Shown here one piece after another: positions 15,740 to 26,114 of a DNA stretch of 48,916 nucleotides (positions within the stretch are counted from its first letter, which is position 1; each line of letters begins with the position of its first letter). The position numbers and the translations under genes were made by a program. This DNA comes from Roseburia sp. GTDB lineage: Bacteria; Bacillota; Clostridia; Lachnospirales; Lachnospiraceae. The notes below the pieces were generated by a model, which searched no databases, had not been told where the DNA came from, and saw nothing but the letters and a program-made list of their open reading frames with translations. The DNA lies in contig DMYD01000054.1 of the NCBI GenBank assembly GCA_003483745.1, positions 111,835 to 160,750 of the forward strand, in the 5' to 3' direction.

Positions 15740-17671
15740 ATGAATGCGAGCAGAAAAAGAAAAAATATGAAACCAGAAGGTTTTTGGAAAATATTAAAAG
15801 AACAGAGCAAAGACAAAAAAGCAGACATGAAAAAAAAGGCGGGGAACAGAACAGATATTTTGAAAAAAACAGGAAGCTGCATGGGCATAGTACTGGCTGT
15901 TATTTTGCCGCCGGCAGTCTGTTTCTATCTTATGGAGTGCTATTCGCATAATCCGTTTGCAGTGGTACGTCCATGGGCGCAGTTTTTTAATATTGTGTTG
16001 TTTGAACTGATAACCGTCTTACTGTTTTTACTGACAGGAAAATTAAGGACTGCGCACCGGATCGTTTTCGGTGCGGCAATGATCTATGGAATTGCGAACA
16101 GTTATGTGGTGCGGTTCCGAACGAATCCGATCGTACCGTGGGATATTTTTTCCTGGAAAACGGCAGCAAGTGTTGCAGATAACTATGATTTTATGCCGGA
16201 TACGCGCATGGTCGTCGTGACACTGGTATTTCTTGCAGCGATTGCATTATTTCATTTTATAAAGGTAAAAGTGACACAATTTGTAATTTGGAAGCGGCTG
16301 ATCCCATCAGCACTGGTAGTTGTGGCTCTTTCGTTATTTGCGGGAACGCTGCAGCAGGAGAGTTTTCAGAACAGTCACAGACTTTATAATAAATTGTTCA
16401 CACCGGTTTACATGACGGATGTGGATGGTATGGCAGTTACGTTTGTGATGAATCTTGCCTATATGTCGATTGACAAACCGGAACATTACAGTGCCACAGA
16501 GGCACAGGCGGTGCTTGACTCCTACAGTGTGGGAGGGGCAATGTCAGAGAATGAAGATCCAGGGGCAGCGGATGAAGATACACAAAAGAAAGAAGATCTG
16601 CCGAATATCATCGTAATGATGAATGAGTCATTTTCGGATCTGTCTGTACTGGGCGATTTTGATACCAATGAAGATTATATGCCGTTTATTCACAGTTTAG
16701 AGCAGGGGGAGAAAAATACGGTCACCGGAATGTTGAATGTATCTGTCTGTGGCGGAAATACGGCAAATACGGAGTTTGAATTTCTGACCGGCAATACCAT
16801 GGCGTTTCTTCCGCAGGGAAGCATCCCATATCAGCAGTACATCAATGGGGATTTAAAGGCGCTTCCGGATTATTTAAAAACATTAGGATATCAGACCATT
16901 GCCACGCATCCTTATAATGCCAGTGGATGGGAACGTGATACGGTCTATCCGATGCTTGGATTTGATGAGAGCGTATTTAAAGATGATTATGTAAATCCGC
17001 AGTATGTCAGACAGTATATCAGCGATGAAAGCTGTGTGGATAAGATCATTGAATTTTATGAAAATAAAGAAAAAGATGCACCGCTGTTTGTGTTTAATGT
17101 GACAATGCAAAACCATGGTGGGTATCAGGATCAGTACGGCAATTTTACACCGGATATTTCGGTGAAAGATTCCACAAATTTTTCACTGCAGCAGTATTTA
17201 TCGCTGGTAAAACTTTCGGATTCTGCGTTAGAACATCTGATTTCTTATTTTAAGGAAGCAGATGAAAAAACAGTGATTGTTTTCTTTGGAGATCATCAGC
17301 CAAGTGATGCTGTGGCATCTACAGTTCTTGCAAAGAATGGTATGTCCTGGAATCATCTGACGGAGGAACAGCAGAAACTGCGTTATCAGGTTCCCTATGT
17401 GGTGTGGGCAAACTACGATATGGAAGGGGAGACCGGTGCGGATACGAGTGCAAATTATCTGGCGGCGGAAGTTTTAGAGCGTGCCGGTGTTCCACTGGAT
17501 GAATACCGTTCATATCTGTTGCATTTAAAAACAGAATATCCGGTTATTTCCGCAGTGCGCACGGTAAAAGCGGATGGCAGTGAAGTTCGTGCTTCGGATG
17601 AAAAAGATGAGATGGATATTTACCGTAAACTGCAGTATTATGAGTTGTTTGACCATGGAACTGTTGATTAG
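15740..17671 (+). CDS. LtaS-family sulfatase-fold glycerol/polyol phosphate transferase
   Basis: A 643-aa membrane enzyme. A basic N-terminus precedes about five membrane segments (residues 45-235: GIVLAVILPPAVCFYLM; FNIVLFELITVLLFLL; MVVVTLVFLAAIALFHFI). The extracellular alkaline phosphatase-superfamily domain covers about 285-600: NIIVMMNESFSDLS, the nucleophile region GGNTANTEFEFLTGN, THPYNASGW, NVTMQNHGGY and VIVFFGDHQPSD supply the metal ligands and catalytic Thr. The family polymerises glycerol phosphate from phosphatidylglycerol into lipoteichoic acid or modifies surface glycans. The ATG at 15740 has AGTGAGG six bases upstream; a TTG at 15722 is unlikely. A YfhO-family gene follows after 26 bases. 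The exact polymer is unknown. Confidence 0.88.
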   Translation: MNASRKRKNMKPEGFWKILKEQSKDKKADMKKKAGNRTDILKKTGSCMGIVLAVILPPAVCFYLMECYSHNPFAVVRPWAQFFNIVLFELITVLLFLLTGKLRTAHRIVFGAAMIYGIANSYVVRFRTNPIVPWDIFSWKTAASVADNYDFMPDTRMVVVTLVFLAAIALFHFIKVKVTQFVIWKRLIPSALVVVALSLFAGTLQQESFQNSHRLYNKLFTPVYMTDVDGMAVTFVMNLAYMSIDKPEHYSATEAQAVLDSYSVGGAMSENEDPGAADEDTQKKEDLPNIIVMMNESFSDLSVLGDFDTNEDYMPFIHSLEQGEKNTVTGMLNVSVCGGNTANTEFEFLTGNTMAFLPQGSIPYQQYINGDLKALPDYLKTLGYQTIATHPYNASGWERDTVYPMLGFDESVFKDDYVNPQYVRQYISDESCVDKIIEFYENKEKDAPLFVFNVTMQNHGGYQDQYGNFTPDISVKDSTNFSLQQYLSLVKLSDSALEHLISYFKEADEKTVIVFFGDHQPSDAVASTVLAKNGMSWNHLTEEQQKLRYQVPYVVWANYDMEGETGADTSANYLAAEVLERAGVPLDEYRSYLLHLKTEYPVISAVRTVKADGSEVRASDEKDEMDIYRKLQYYELFDHGTVD

Positions 17672-17697
17672 GAAATGATAAAAAGAGAGGTTTTGTT

Positions 17698-20238
17698 TTG
17701 AAAAGAGAAAAGAAACTCCAAAATAACTTGTGGAAAGAAAGAATGCCGCTTCTTGCATCTTTCTTTCTGCCATTTTTTATTCTGTTTGTGATCTGCATTC
17801 TTCATGACGTCTATCCGTTTGGGGAGCAGTGTATTTTACATATTGATATGTACCATCAGTATTGTCCGTTCTTTACGGAGCTGATGGATAAGATCAAGCA
17901 TGGTGGCAGTATGTTCTACTCCTGGAATATCGGACTTGGAGCTGATTTTATCTCTTTGTATGCCTATTATCTGGCAAGTCCCTTGAACTGGCTGCTCTTG
18001 TTATGTCCACAAAATCATGTGATCGAATTTATGACTTTGCTCGTGATTTTAAAAATTTTACTGGCAGGGCTTTTTTTCGGCTGTTATCTGAAAGAACATT
18101 CTAAAGAAAACCATGCCGCAATCAGCATTTTTGCAACAGCCTATGCATTGTGCGGATTTTCCGCTGCTTATGCATGGGATATCATGTGGTTAGACTGCAT
18201 GATGTTAGCCCCGCTTGTTGTTCTTGGACTTGAAAAACTGATCAAAGAAAAAAAGGTATTGCTTTATTATATTTCGCTGTCCTTATGCATTATCAGTAAT
18301 TATTATATTGCGATCATGGTATGCATTTTTCAGGTAATCTGGTTTTTGATCACATGGCTTGAAAATAGAGAGACCGGAATCGGTGCGTGGATCCGCTTTG
18401 CCGTTTATTCTATTTTGGCGGGCGGTACGGGAGCGATTCTGATCATTCCTGAGGCAATTACTCTTGGAGCGAGCGGTTCCCAGAATATTTCATTTCCGGA
18501 TACGATGGAATGGTATTTTAATATCATTGCAGAGCTGGGGAGACATTCAGCGATGACAGAACCATATACGGGAAAAGATCACTGGCCAAACATTTATTGT
18601 GGTGTATTTGTACTTCTTTTGTTTATGCTCTATCTTTTCAACCGTGAAATCTCCTGGAAAAGGAAACTCTCACGCGGACTTCTGGCGGTATTTTTTGTGA
18701 TCAGTTTTTCCAATAATATCCTTGATTTTATCTGGCACGGCATGCATTTTCCGGATTCGCTGCCGGGCAGACAGACCTTTTTATATGCATTTCTGATGCT
18801 GGTAGTTTCATATGAGGCATTTTTGCATTTCAAAGGGACAAGATTTTTAGATGTGATCGCAGCGGGAGTGGCATCGATTGGGCTGATGGCAGTTTCCTAT
18901 CATTTTTCGGATGAAACAATCTTAGGGGAAGGTGCTGCGACGGCAACCTATATGTTTCTGGGAAGTTACATTGTGGTGTTACTGATCTATTTTTATGCGG
19001 AGGAATGTATCCGGGAAGATGAGGTAAAAAGGATCGGAAAGATTAAAAAGGCAACCAGGGAAGAGCTAAAGAAAATCATGCTCTCATTTGGCTGTGTCGC
19101 AATGCTGCTGGAATTATTCTTTAACTATAATGCGACCGGACTTGAGACAACGAGCAGGACTGCCTATGTAAAAGCGATGGATGACTATCATGCAGTTCTT
19201 GCGGAGGCAAAAAGTCAGGCACAGAAGGAAGGTAATTTATTTTACCGCACGGAAGAATTAGAGCGCAAAACGAAAAATGATGCGGCATTGTATGGATATC
19301 GTTCTGCAACACAGTTTTCTTCGCTGATGAATCTGGATGTCAGCCATTTTTATCAGGCGGTCGGAATGGAGGGAGGCAAGAATTTCTACTGTATAAACGG
19401 GGCAACCCCACTTTTCTCTGCAATGTTATCTCTGCGTTATGTGATCGCAGATAACGGTAGAGAGGCAAATCCGATTCGTACCCTCGTCGCGGAGAGCGGA
19501 AATACTTATCTCTATGAAAATAAATATGTGCTTCCGCTTGGTTTTATGATGGATGAGAATGTGATCGATGCGTGGGATTATTCGGATTTAGATGAGATTG
19601 ATGCCCAGAACAGACTTGCAGAGCTACTCGGTGCCAACGAGACGATGCTGACTGAAATTCCGTCAGAATCTGTAGTCGGAGAATCTACAATTGATGTGCA
19701 GGAAGATGCATACATTTTTGCTACCTACGATTCGACAACAGTGGATAGTCTGACGGAAGAAATCAGCGATGGCAGGACGAAGTCTTTTACCAAAGTTTCG
19801 CATGGCTATACGCTTGATCTTGGATATTGTATGGCAGGCACGGAAGTAAAGATCAAAAACAGCAATGAAGAGCGGGTAAACATTACAGCATATGCATTAA
19901 ATCTTAATGCGGTAGATACGGCCTATCAGACGTTAAACGAGCAGACGATGGAGATGACTTCCTTTTCCGATACAAAGATCACAGGAACCATTGATGTGAA
20001 AAAAGAGGGGCGGCTGATCTTTGCCGTGGCAAATGATGCCGGTTGGAAGTTATATGTTGATGGAGAGCAGACGGATCCGGATGTATTTGGAGAGGCATTT
20101 ATCAGCACATATCTTACGGAAGGAACACACACCGTCGAATTACGCTATATGACACCGGGGTTTATGGTGGGAGCAGGGATTTCTTTTGCCTGTATTCTGA
20201 TCGTTGTTCTGATCGCATGGATAAAAAGGCACCATTGA
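17698..20238 (+). CDS. YfhO-family multi-pass membrane protein (GT-C-like)
   Basis: An 846-aa polytopic protein. Many hydrophobic helices fill residues 15-450 (SFFLPFFILFVICILHDVYPF; ISNYYIAIMVCIFQVIWFL), followed by an extracytoplasmic domain (about 485-820) and a last helix (GAGISFACILIVVLIAWI) near the C-terminus. The family signatures YPFGEQCILHIDMYHQY and GLGADFISLYAYYLASPLN are present. In Bacillus and Listeria, YfhO works with CsbB/GtcA-type proteins to glycosylate lipoteichoic acid outside the membrane. The start is TTG, with AGAGAGG seven bases upstream and no ATG nearby. It directly follows an LtaS-like gene, which supports a role in decorating the same polymer; this is inference. 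Confidence 0.88.
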   Translation: MKREKKLQNNLWKERMPLLASFFLPFFILFVICILHDVYPFGEQCILHIDMYHQYCPFFTELMDKIKHGGSMFYSWNIGLGADFISLYAYYLASPLNWLLLLCPQNHVIEFMTLLVILKILLAGLFFGCYLKEHSKENHAAISIFATAYALCGFSAAYAWDIMWLDCMMLAPLVVLGLEKLIKEKKVLLYYISLSLCIISNYYIAIMVCIFQVIWFLITWLENRETGIGAWIRFAVYSILAGGTGAILIIPEAITLGASGSQNISFPDTMEWYFNIIAELGRHSAMTEPYTGKDHWPNIYCGVFVLLLFMLYLFNREISWKRKLSRGLLAVFFVISFSNNILDFIWHGMHFPDSLPGRQTFLYAFLMLVVSYEAFLHFKGTRFLDVIAAGVASIGLMAVSYHFSDETILGEGAATATYMFLGSYIVVLLIYFYAEECIREDEVKRIGKIKKATREELKKIMLSFGCVAMLLELFFNYNATGLETTSRTAYVKAMDDYHAVLAEAKSQAQKEGNLFYRTEELERKTKNDAALYGYRSATQFSSLMNLDVSHFYQAVGMEGGKNFYCINGATPLFSAMLSLRYVIADNGREANPIRTLVAESGNTYLYENKYVLPLGFMMDENVIDAWDYSDLDEIDAQNRLAELLGANETMLTEIPSESVVGESTIDVQEDAYIFATYDSTTVDSLTEEISDGRTKSFTKVSHGYTLDLGYCMAGTEVKIKNSNEERVNITAYALNLNAVDTAYQTLNEQTMEMTSFSDTKITGTIDVKKEGRLIFAVANDAGWKLYVDGEQTDPDVFGEAFISTYLTEGTHTVELRYMTPGFMVGAGISFACILIVVLIAWIKRHH

Positions 20239-20299
20239 AATTAATACCGTTCTGTGAGATACTATAGTTTGGAGGAGTTTGAGAAAGGTAGTGATTTAT

Positions 20300-20764
20300 A
20301 TGAGTAAAAAAGAAATAGAAATTTATAATGAAAATGCCGATGATATCAAAATCCGCCCATATGAGCATCATGCAAAATATTATGAGACGGACCAGATGGG
20401 AATCATCCATCATTCGAATTACATCAAATGGATGGAAGAAGCGAGGATGGACCTGATGGATCAGATCGGACTCAGCTATAAACAGATGGAAGAAATGGAG
20501 ATCATAAGTCCTGTGCTCTCCGTATCCTGCGAGTATCACAGTATGGTACACTTTGATGATACGGTTGTGATCGAGACAAAGATCACGCGCTATAACGGTA
20601 TCAAGATGGATGTGGAATACCGGATGACGGATAAAGAAACAGGAGAACTCCGTACGACCGGAAAGAGTTCCCACTGCTTTTTGAACCGTTCCGGAAGACC
20701 AATTTCACTGAAACGTTCGTATCCAGAGATCGATACGAAATTTTTTGAGTATACGGATGCCTGA
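20300..20764 (+). CDS. Acyl-CoA thioesterase, 4-hydroxybenzoyl-CoA thioesterase family
   Basis: A hotdog-fold protein of 154 aa. The family motif is in YYETDQMGIIHHSNYIKWM, where the Asp and the following G-x-x-H-H-x-x-Y are typical of YbgC/4HBT enzymes. It should hydrolyse acyl-CoA or acyl-ACP thioesters; substrate unknown. The ATG at 20300 has AAAGG 11 bases upstream; a TTG at 20279 sits one base from GGAGGAG, too close. It lies between YfhO and the peptidase gene without an obvious functional link. Confidence 0.88.
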   Translation: MSKKEIEIYNENADDIKIRPYEHHAKYYETDQMGIIHHSNYIKWMEEARMDLMDQIGLSYKQMEEMEIISPVLSVSCEYHSMVHFDDTVVIETKITRYNGIKMDVEYRMTDKETGELRTTGKSSHCFLNRSGRPISLKRSYPEIDTKFFEYTDA

Positions 20765-20812
20765 CCAATGGGTGTGATATTTGGAAATATATAAGAAAGA
20801 GGAAATAAAAAA

Positions 20813-22603
20813 ATGATACAGGAAAGATTAAAGGCACTGCGTGCGGAAATGGAAAAGAGAGGCATCACTGTATACGTTGTGCCGACTGCTGATTTTCATG
20901 AATCAGAATATGTAGGAGATCATTTTAAAGCCAGAAAGTTTATTACCGGATTTACCGGTTCTGCGGGAACTGCCGTTATCACGTTAGAGGAAGCAGGACT
21001 TTGGACTGACGGACGCTATTTTGTACAGGCGGAAAATCAGCTCAAAGACAGCACAGTCACACTGTACCGCATGGGTGAAGAGGGCGTGCCGACGGTGGAT
21101 GAGTTTATAAAAGATAAACTAAAAGAGGGCGGATGTCTCGGATTTGACGGACGTGTTGTAAACGGTACCTGGGGTGGCAAACTTGAAAAAATTGCCGCAG
21201 AAAAAAATGCATCCATGCATGTGACGGAAGATCTGATCGACCTGATCTGGGCGGATCGTCCTGCATTGTCAAAACAGCCTTTATTTATCTTAGAGGAAAA
21301 ATATTCCGGAAAGAGTACTGCGGATAAGATTGCAGATCTTCGGAAAGCTATGAAGGAGAATGGTGCAAATGTTCATATTTTGACATCACTTTACGATATC
21401 GCATGGCTTTTAAATATCCGTGGCAATGATATTGATTATGTGCCGGTCGTACTGTCATATCTGGTGCTGACAGAGACAGAATGTATCTGGTTTTTACAGG
21501 AAGAAGTGGTGGATGACAAGATCCGTGCTTATCTGAATGAAAATCATATTACGACAAAACCGTATGATGCAATTTACGATTATGTACCGGAAATACCGGC
21601 AGATACAGTCGTACTGATGAACCGTGGTACGGTCAATTATCGTATTGTAAACAGTCTTAATAAGGCAATCAAAGTTGTGGACAAACCAAACCCGACAGAA
21701 CTTATGAAAGCTGTAAAAAATAAGACGGAAGTGGATAACACCAGAGCTGCGCATGTAAAAGACGGTGTTGCTTTTACCAAGTTCATGTACTGGCTTAAGA
21801 CAAATATCGGTAAAATTCCAATGACAGAGATTTCTGCATCTGATTATCTTGAGGCGAGAAGAAGAGAGCAGGATAACTTTATTGAGTTAAGTTTTAACAC
21901 GATCTGTGCTTACGGAGCCAATGCGGCGATGATGCATTATGCTGCAACACCGGAGTCAGACGCTGAGTTAAAACCGGAGGGATTTTTACTTGTGGATTCC
22001 GGCGGACATTACTTTGAGGGAACCACAGACATCACAAGAACCATGGCACTTGGCCCGATCACAGATGAGATGCGTCTGCATTTTACGACCGTCTGCCGTT
22101 CAAATATGAACCTTGCGTATGCGAAGTTTTTATATGGATGTACCGGGTTAAATCTGGATATTTTATCACGTGGTCCACTCTGGGAGATGGGCATTGACTA
22201 TAAATGCGGTACCGGACACGGAGTAGGCTATGTGTTAAATGTACACGAGGGACCGAATGGTTTCCGTTGGAGAGTGGTGCCGGAGCGTCATGACAATGGT
22301 GTCTTAGAAGAGGGCATGATTACGACAGATGAACCGGGTGTATACTTAGAGGGTAAATACGGAATCCGTACCGAAAATGAACTGGTATGCCGTAAGGCAG
22401 AAAAAAACGAATATGGACAGTTCATGGAATTTGAGAATATCACCTATGCACCAATCGATCTGGATGCCATTGATCCGGATCTGATGAGTGCGCGTGAGAA
22501 GAAAATGTTAAATGATTATCATAAGATGGTATATGATACCATTTCTCCGTATATGACGGCGGAAGAAAATGAGTGGCTGAAACGCTACACAAGAGCAATC
22601 TAA
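20813..22603 (+). CDS. Xaa-Pro aminopeptidase, three-domain aminopeptidase P (M24B)
   Basis: A 596-aa cytosolic peptidase that removes N-terminal residues next to proline. Two creatinase-like N-terminal domains (residues 1-300, starting RLKALRAEMEKRGI, with TGFTGSAGTAVI) precede the pita-bread catalytic domain. Its metal ligands lie in LVDSGGHYFEGTTDITRT (two Asp), GTGHGVGYVLNVHEGP (His), TTDEPGVY (Glu) and GIRTENEL (Glu). The C-terminal extension (LSAREKK-like MSAREKKMLNDYHKMVY) marks the long eukaryote-like APP1 form. A GAGGAAATAAAAAA leader gives a moderate binding site. Confidence 0.95.
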   Translation: MIQERLKALRAEMEKRGITVYVVPTADFHESEYVGDHFKARKFITGFTGSAGTAVITLEEAGLWTDGRYFVQAENQLKDSTVTLYRMGEEGVPTVDEFIKDKLKEGGCLGFDGRVVNGTWGGKLEKIAAEKNASMHVTEDLIDLIWADRPALSKQPLFILEEKYSGKSTADKIADLRKAMKENGANVHILTSLYDIAWLLNIRGNDIDYVPVVLSYLVLTETECIWFLQEEVVDDKIRAYLNENHITTKPYDAIYDYVPEIPADTVVLMNRGTVNYRIVNSLNKAIKVVDKPNPTELMKAVKNKTEVDNTRAAHVKDGVAFTKFMYWLKTNIGKIPMTEISASDYLEARRREQDNFIELSFNTICAYGANAAMMHYAATPESDAELKPEGFLLVDSGGHYFEGTTDITRTMALGPITDEMRLHFTTVCRSNMNLAYAKFLYGCTGLNLDILSRGPLWEMGIDYKCGTGHGVGYVLNVHEGPNGFRWRVVPERHDNGVLEEGMITTDEPGVYLEGKYGIRTENELVCRKAEKNEYGQFMEFENITYAPIDLDAIDPDLMSAREKKMLNDYHKMVYDTISPYMTAEENEWLKRYTRAI

Positions 22604-22625
22604 CAGACAAAGAATGGAGAGAATA

Positions 22626-25406
22626 ATGGGCGAAAAGCTGGTATTGATTGATGGGCACAGTATTTTGAACAGGGCATTTTTCGGAATCCCGGATTTGACA
22701 AATTCGGAAGGATTACACACGAATGCGGTCTATGGGTTTTTAAACATTATGTTCAAGATTTTAGAGGAAGAGCAGCCGGATTATCTTACGGTTGCATTTG
22801 ATGTGTCAGAACCGACTTTCCGCCACAAAATGTTCGCAGAATACAAAGGCACGAGAAAACCGATGGCACAGGAACTGCGGGAACAGGTTCCGCTCATGAA
22901 AGAGATGTTAAAAGCGATGGGAGTTACCACGATTGAAAAAGGTGGTTATGAGGCAGATGATCTGCTTGGAACTATCGCAAAACAGAGCGAACAAAAGGGC
23001 CTGACGGTCTCTGTGGTGTCCGGTGACCGTGACCTCTTACAGCTTGCAACGGACCATATTAAGATCCGTATTCCAAAGACAAAACGCACCGGTACGGAGA
23101 TCGAGGATTATAATGCTGCAGAAGTGAAAGAAAAATATCAGGTTACGCCGATAGAGTTTATTGATGTCAAGGCGCTGATGGGCGATACGGCAGACAATAT
23201 TCCTGGGGTGCCTGGAATTGGTGAAAAGACGGCAACAGCGATCATTGCGCAGTATGGAAGTGTTGAAAATGCCTATGCGCATGTGGACGAATTAAAGCCA
23301 CCGCGTGCGAGCAAAAATTTAAAAGAGTATTATGACTTAGCACAGATGAGTAAGACACTTGCGACGATCGAGATCCATGCGGATATTGATTATGATCTTG
23401 CAGGAGCAAAGCTAAATGGAATTTCTGGACTGTATACGGAGGAGGCATACCTTCTCTGCAAACGTTTGGAATTTAAAAATCTTTTAAACCGGTTTGAGGT
23501 AGATACTCCGAAAAATCAGGCGGCAGAACATTTTAAATTTGTGGAAGACCGAAAGGAAGCAGAGAAAGTATTTGCGAAGCTGCGCGGAAAAGACTGTGGT
23601 TTTTATATTGTTTTCGGAGATAAAAAGAAGGATAGCCACGAGGAAGCAGACGGGCAGATGAATCTGTTTGCGGCAGGAGATATGCCGGGGGCAGACAGTG
23701 AGCCGTCCGGCATCGTTGAAAGCGCAGAAAATGATGCAGTGGAGTGTTGCATTGGTGCTGCCGTTTCAATTGGTGAGGAAGAAACCTTTTTTATAAAAGC
23801 AGGAGAAAATCTTCCGGCAAAGCAGATCATGTCCATGCTTACCACGAGTGAAGCTTCATCCTATGCGACACTTGATTTAAAGCCGCAGCTTGCAGCACTT
23901 GGTTTGCTGGAACGGCAGACAAATGGCAATATCGGTTTGTCAAATCTTTTTGACGGTGTACTTGCAGCATATCTTTTGAATCCGCTGAAAAATGAGTATC
24001 CATATGAAGATATTGCAAAAGACTATATGGGACAGATGATACCGTCTAAGACGGATCTTCTTGGAAAGCAGACCATAGAGCAGGCGGTGAAAGATGCACC
24101 GGAAGCATTTTTAAATTATGTATGCTATATGGCATATGTGGCACAGGCATCCAAAAAGACGCTGGAGATTGACTTAAAGGAAGAGGGCATGAATCATCTG
24201 TTTACGGAGATCGAAATGCCGCTTGTATTTACCCTTGCCGATATGGAAAATGAGGGTATCATTGCGTGCCGGGAGGCACTTACGGAGTATGGAGACAAAC
24301 TTGCAGTCCGTATTGACGAACTGGAGAAACAGATCTATGAGGAAGCGGGAGAAGAGTTTAATATCAATTCTCCAAAACAGCTCGGCGTGATCCTGTTTGA
24401 AAAACTGTCCATGCCGTATGGAAAGAAAACAAAGACCGGTTATTCCACGGCGGCAGATGTGTTAGAACGCCTTGCACCGGAATATCCGATCGTATCCGAT
24501 ATTTTAGAATACAGACAGCTTACCAAACTAAAATCTACTTATGCGGATGGATTGGTTAATTATATTGCAAAAGACGGCAGAATTCATACCAGTTTTAATC
24601 AGACGATCACAGCTACCGGACGATTGAGCAGCACGGAACCGAATTTGCAGAATATTCCGATGCGTATTGAACTTGGAAGACTGATCCGCAAGGCATTTGT
24701 TCCAAAAGAGGGATTTGAGTTTATGGACGCTGATTATTCTCAGATTGAACTTCGTGTCTTAGCACATATGTCCGGGGATGAAAAGCTTATTGAAGCATAC
24801 CGGGAGGCACAGGATATTCACAGGATCACAGCTTCCCAGGTATTTCACATTCCATTTGATGAAGTGACAGACCTGCAGCGACGCAATGCCAAGGCAGTTA
24901 ATTTCGGGATTGTATATGGAATCAGTTCGTTTGGACTGAGTCAGGATTTAAGCATCAGCAAAAAAGAAGCTGCAGAGTATATTGAACGGTACTTTGAAAC
25001 TTATCCAAAGATCAGGACGTTTTTAGATGGGCTTGTGGCAGAGGCAAAAGAAAAAGGCTATGTAACGACGATGTTTGGAAGAAGACGTCCGGTACCGGAA
25101 CTTTCAAGCAGCAATTTTATGCAGCGTTCCTTTGGAGAACGTGTTGCCATGAACTCACCGATCCAGGGAACAGCGGCAGATATCATCAAGATTGCTATGA
25201 TACGTGTGCATGACAGATTGTTAAAAGAAAATTTAAGATCGAGGCTGATCTTAACGGTACACGATGAACTTTTAGTAGAGACAGCAATCGAGGAAGAGGA
25301 TGTGGTTCGAAAGATTCTTGAGGAAGAGATGCATGGGGCGGCAGACCTTGCGGTGACACTTGAAATTGATGCACATGTCGGCAAAAACTGGTATGAGGCG
25401 AAATAA
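22626..25406 (+). CDS. polA: DNA polymerase I
   Basis: A 926-aa repair and Okazaki-processing polymerase. Residues 1-290 are the 5' nuclease domain (LVLIDGHSILNRAFFG; EADDLLGTIA; GDTADNIPGVPGIGEKTA). The middle region lacks the DTET and HN-x3-D residues of an active proofreading site and contains a low-complexity insert (KKDSHEEADGQMNLF), so 3' exonuclease activity is probably lost, as in Bacillus. The C-terminal polymerase has motif A DADYSQIELR, the O-helix RRNAKAVNFGIVYG and motif C VHDEL. The ATG at 22626 follows GGAGAG; the one at 22614 has no site. coaE follows, a common pairing. Confidence 0.97.
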   Translation: MGEKLVLIDGHSILNRAFFGIPDLTNSEGLHTNAVYGFLNIMFKILEEEQPDYLTVAFDVSEPTFRHKMFAEYKGTRKPMAQELREQVPLMKEMLKAMGVTTIEKGGYEADDLLGTIAKQSEQKGLTVSVVSGDRDLLQLATDHIKIRIPKTKRTGTEIEDYNAAEVKEKYQVTPIEFIDVKALMGDTADNIPGVPGIGEKTATAIIAQYGSVENAYAHVDELKPPRASKNLKEYYDLAQMSKTLATIEIHADIDYDLAGAKLNGISGLYTEEAYLLCKRLEFKNLLNRFEVDTPKNQAAEHFKFVEDRKEAEKVFAKLRGKDCGFYIVFGDKKKDSHEEADGQMNLFAAGDMPGADSEPSGIVESAENDAVECCIGAAVSIGEEETFFIKAGENLPAKQIMSMLTTSEASSYATLDLKPQLAALGLLERQTNGNIGLSNLFDGVLAAYLLNPLKNEYPYEDIAKDYMGQMIPSKTDLLGKQTIEQAVKDAPEAFLNYVCYMAYVAQASKKTLEIDLKEEGMNHLFTEIEMPLVFTLADMENEGIIACREALTEYGDKLAVRIDELEKQIYEEAGEEFNINSPKQLGVILFEKLSMPYGKKTKTGYSTAADVLERLAPEYPIVSDILEYRQLTKLKSTYADGLVNYIAKDGRIHTSFNQTITATGRLSSTEPNLQNIPMRIELGRLIRKAFVPKEGFEFMDADYSQIELRVLAHMSGDEKLIEAYREAQDIHRITASQVFHIPFDEVTDLQRRNAKAVNFGIVYGISSFGLSQDLSISKKEAAEYIERYFETYPKIRTFLDGLVAEAKEKGYVTTMFGRRRPVPELSSSNFMQRSFGERVAMNSPIQGTAADIIKIAMIRVHDRLLKENLRSRLILTVHDELLVETAIEEEDVVRKILEEEMHGAADLAVTLEIDAHVGKNWYEAK

Positions 25407-25496
25407 AGATATGGCATCACTCATGCGGGTTGATGTGTTGTGCCGCATATGTCCGGATGGTACAAGAGAAAAATGGATGCGGGGAGCATAGAACGG

Positions 25497-26102
25497 ATGA
25501 AATTTATCGGAATTACCGGCGGCGTCGGTGCGGGAAAATCAGAAATACTTCATTATCTTGAAACAAAGGATGGGGTAAGAGTCATGTTGGCAGACGAGAT
25601 CGCGCATGAACTGATGCTGCCTGAAACAGGATGTTATCAGAAATTAAAAGACAGGTTTTCGGATGAGGATATCTGGAATGAAGATGGTTCCTTTGACCGG
25701 AAGAAGTTAGCAGCAGTTATTTTCTCGGATGAAAAAAAACGGGATGCGTTAAATGAAATCGTGCATCCGGCAGTCAAGGAATATGTCAGGGCAGTTGCTG
25801 ATACAGAACGTAAAAAAGGTGAGTTGAAGCTTCTGGTTTTAGAGGCAGCATTGCTGATTGAAGAACATTATGATGAAATTTGCGACGAACTTTGGTATAT
25901 TTATACGAAAGAGGATATAAGAAAAGAACGCCTTATGAGATCGCGAGGATATTCCCCTCAGAAAGTGCAGCAGATTTTTGACAGTCAGTTAAAGGAATCT
26001 GTTTACCGGAAGTACTGTAAAGTGGTGATCGACAATAATGGAACGGTAGAAGATGCCATAAGGCAGATTGATTTGACAATCACGAATATGGAAAATGAGT
26101 AG
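25497..26102 (+). CDS. coaE: Dephospho-CoA kinase
   Basis: CoaE phosphorylates the 3' hydroxyl of dephospho-CoA, the last step of coenzyme A synthesis. The 201-aa protein starts MKFIGITGGVGAGKSEI with the P-loop GGVGAGKS, then LADEIAHE, FSDEDIW, IVHPAVKEYV and the lid MRSRGYSPQKVQQ. GGGGAG lies ten bases before the chosen ATG; a GTG at 25440 would add 19 unmatched residues. It is in the usual polA-coaE order, with the FtsA-like gene 12 bases downstream. Confidence 0.95.
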   Translation: MKFIGITGGVGAGKSEILHYLETKDGVRVMLADEIAHELMLPETGCYQKLKDRFSDEDIWNEDGSFDRKKLAAVIFSDEKKRDALNEIVHPAVKEYVRAVADTERKKGELKLLVLEAALLIEEHYDEICDELWYIYTKEDIRKERLMRSRGYSPQKVQQIFDSQLKESVYRKYCKVVIDNNGTVEDAIRQIDLTITNMENE

Positions 26103-26114
26103 GAGATACTGCAG

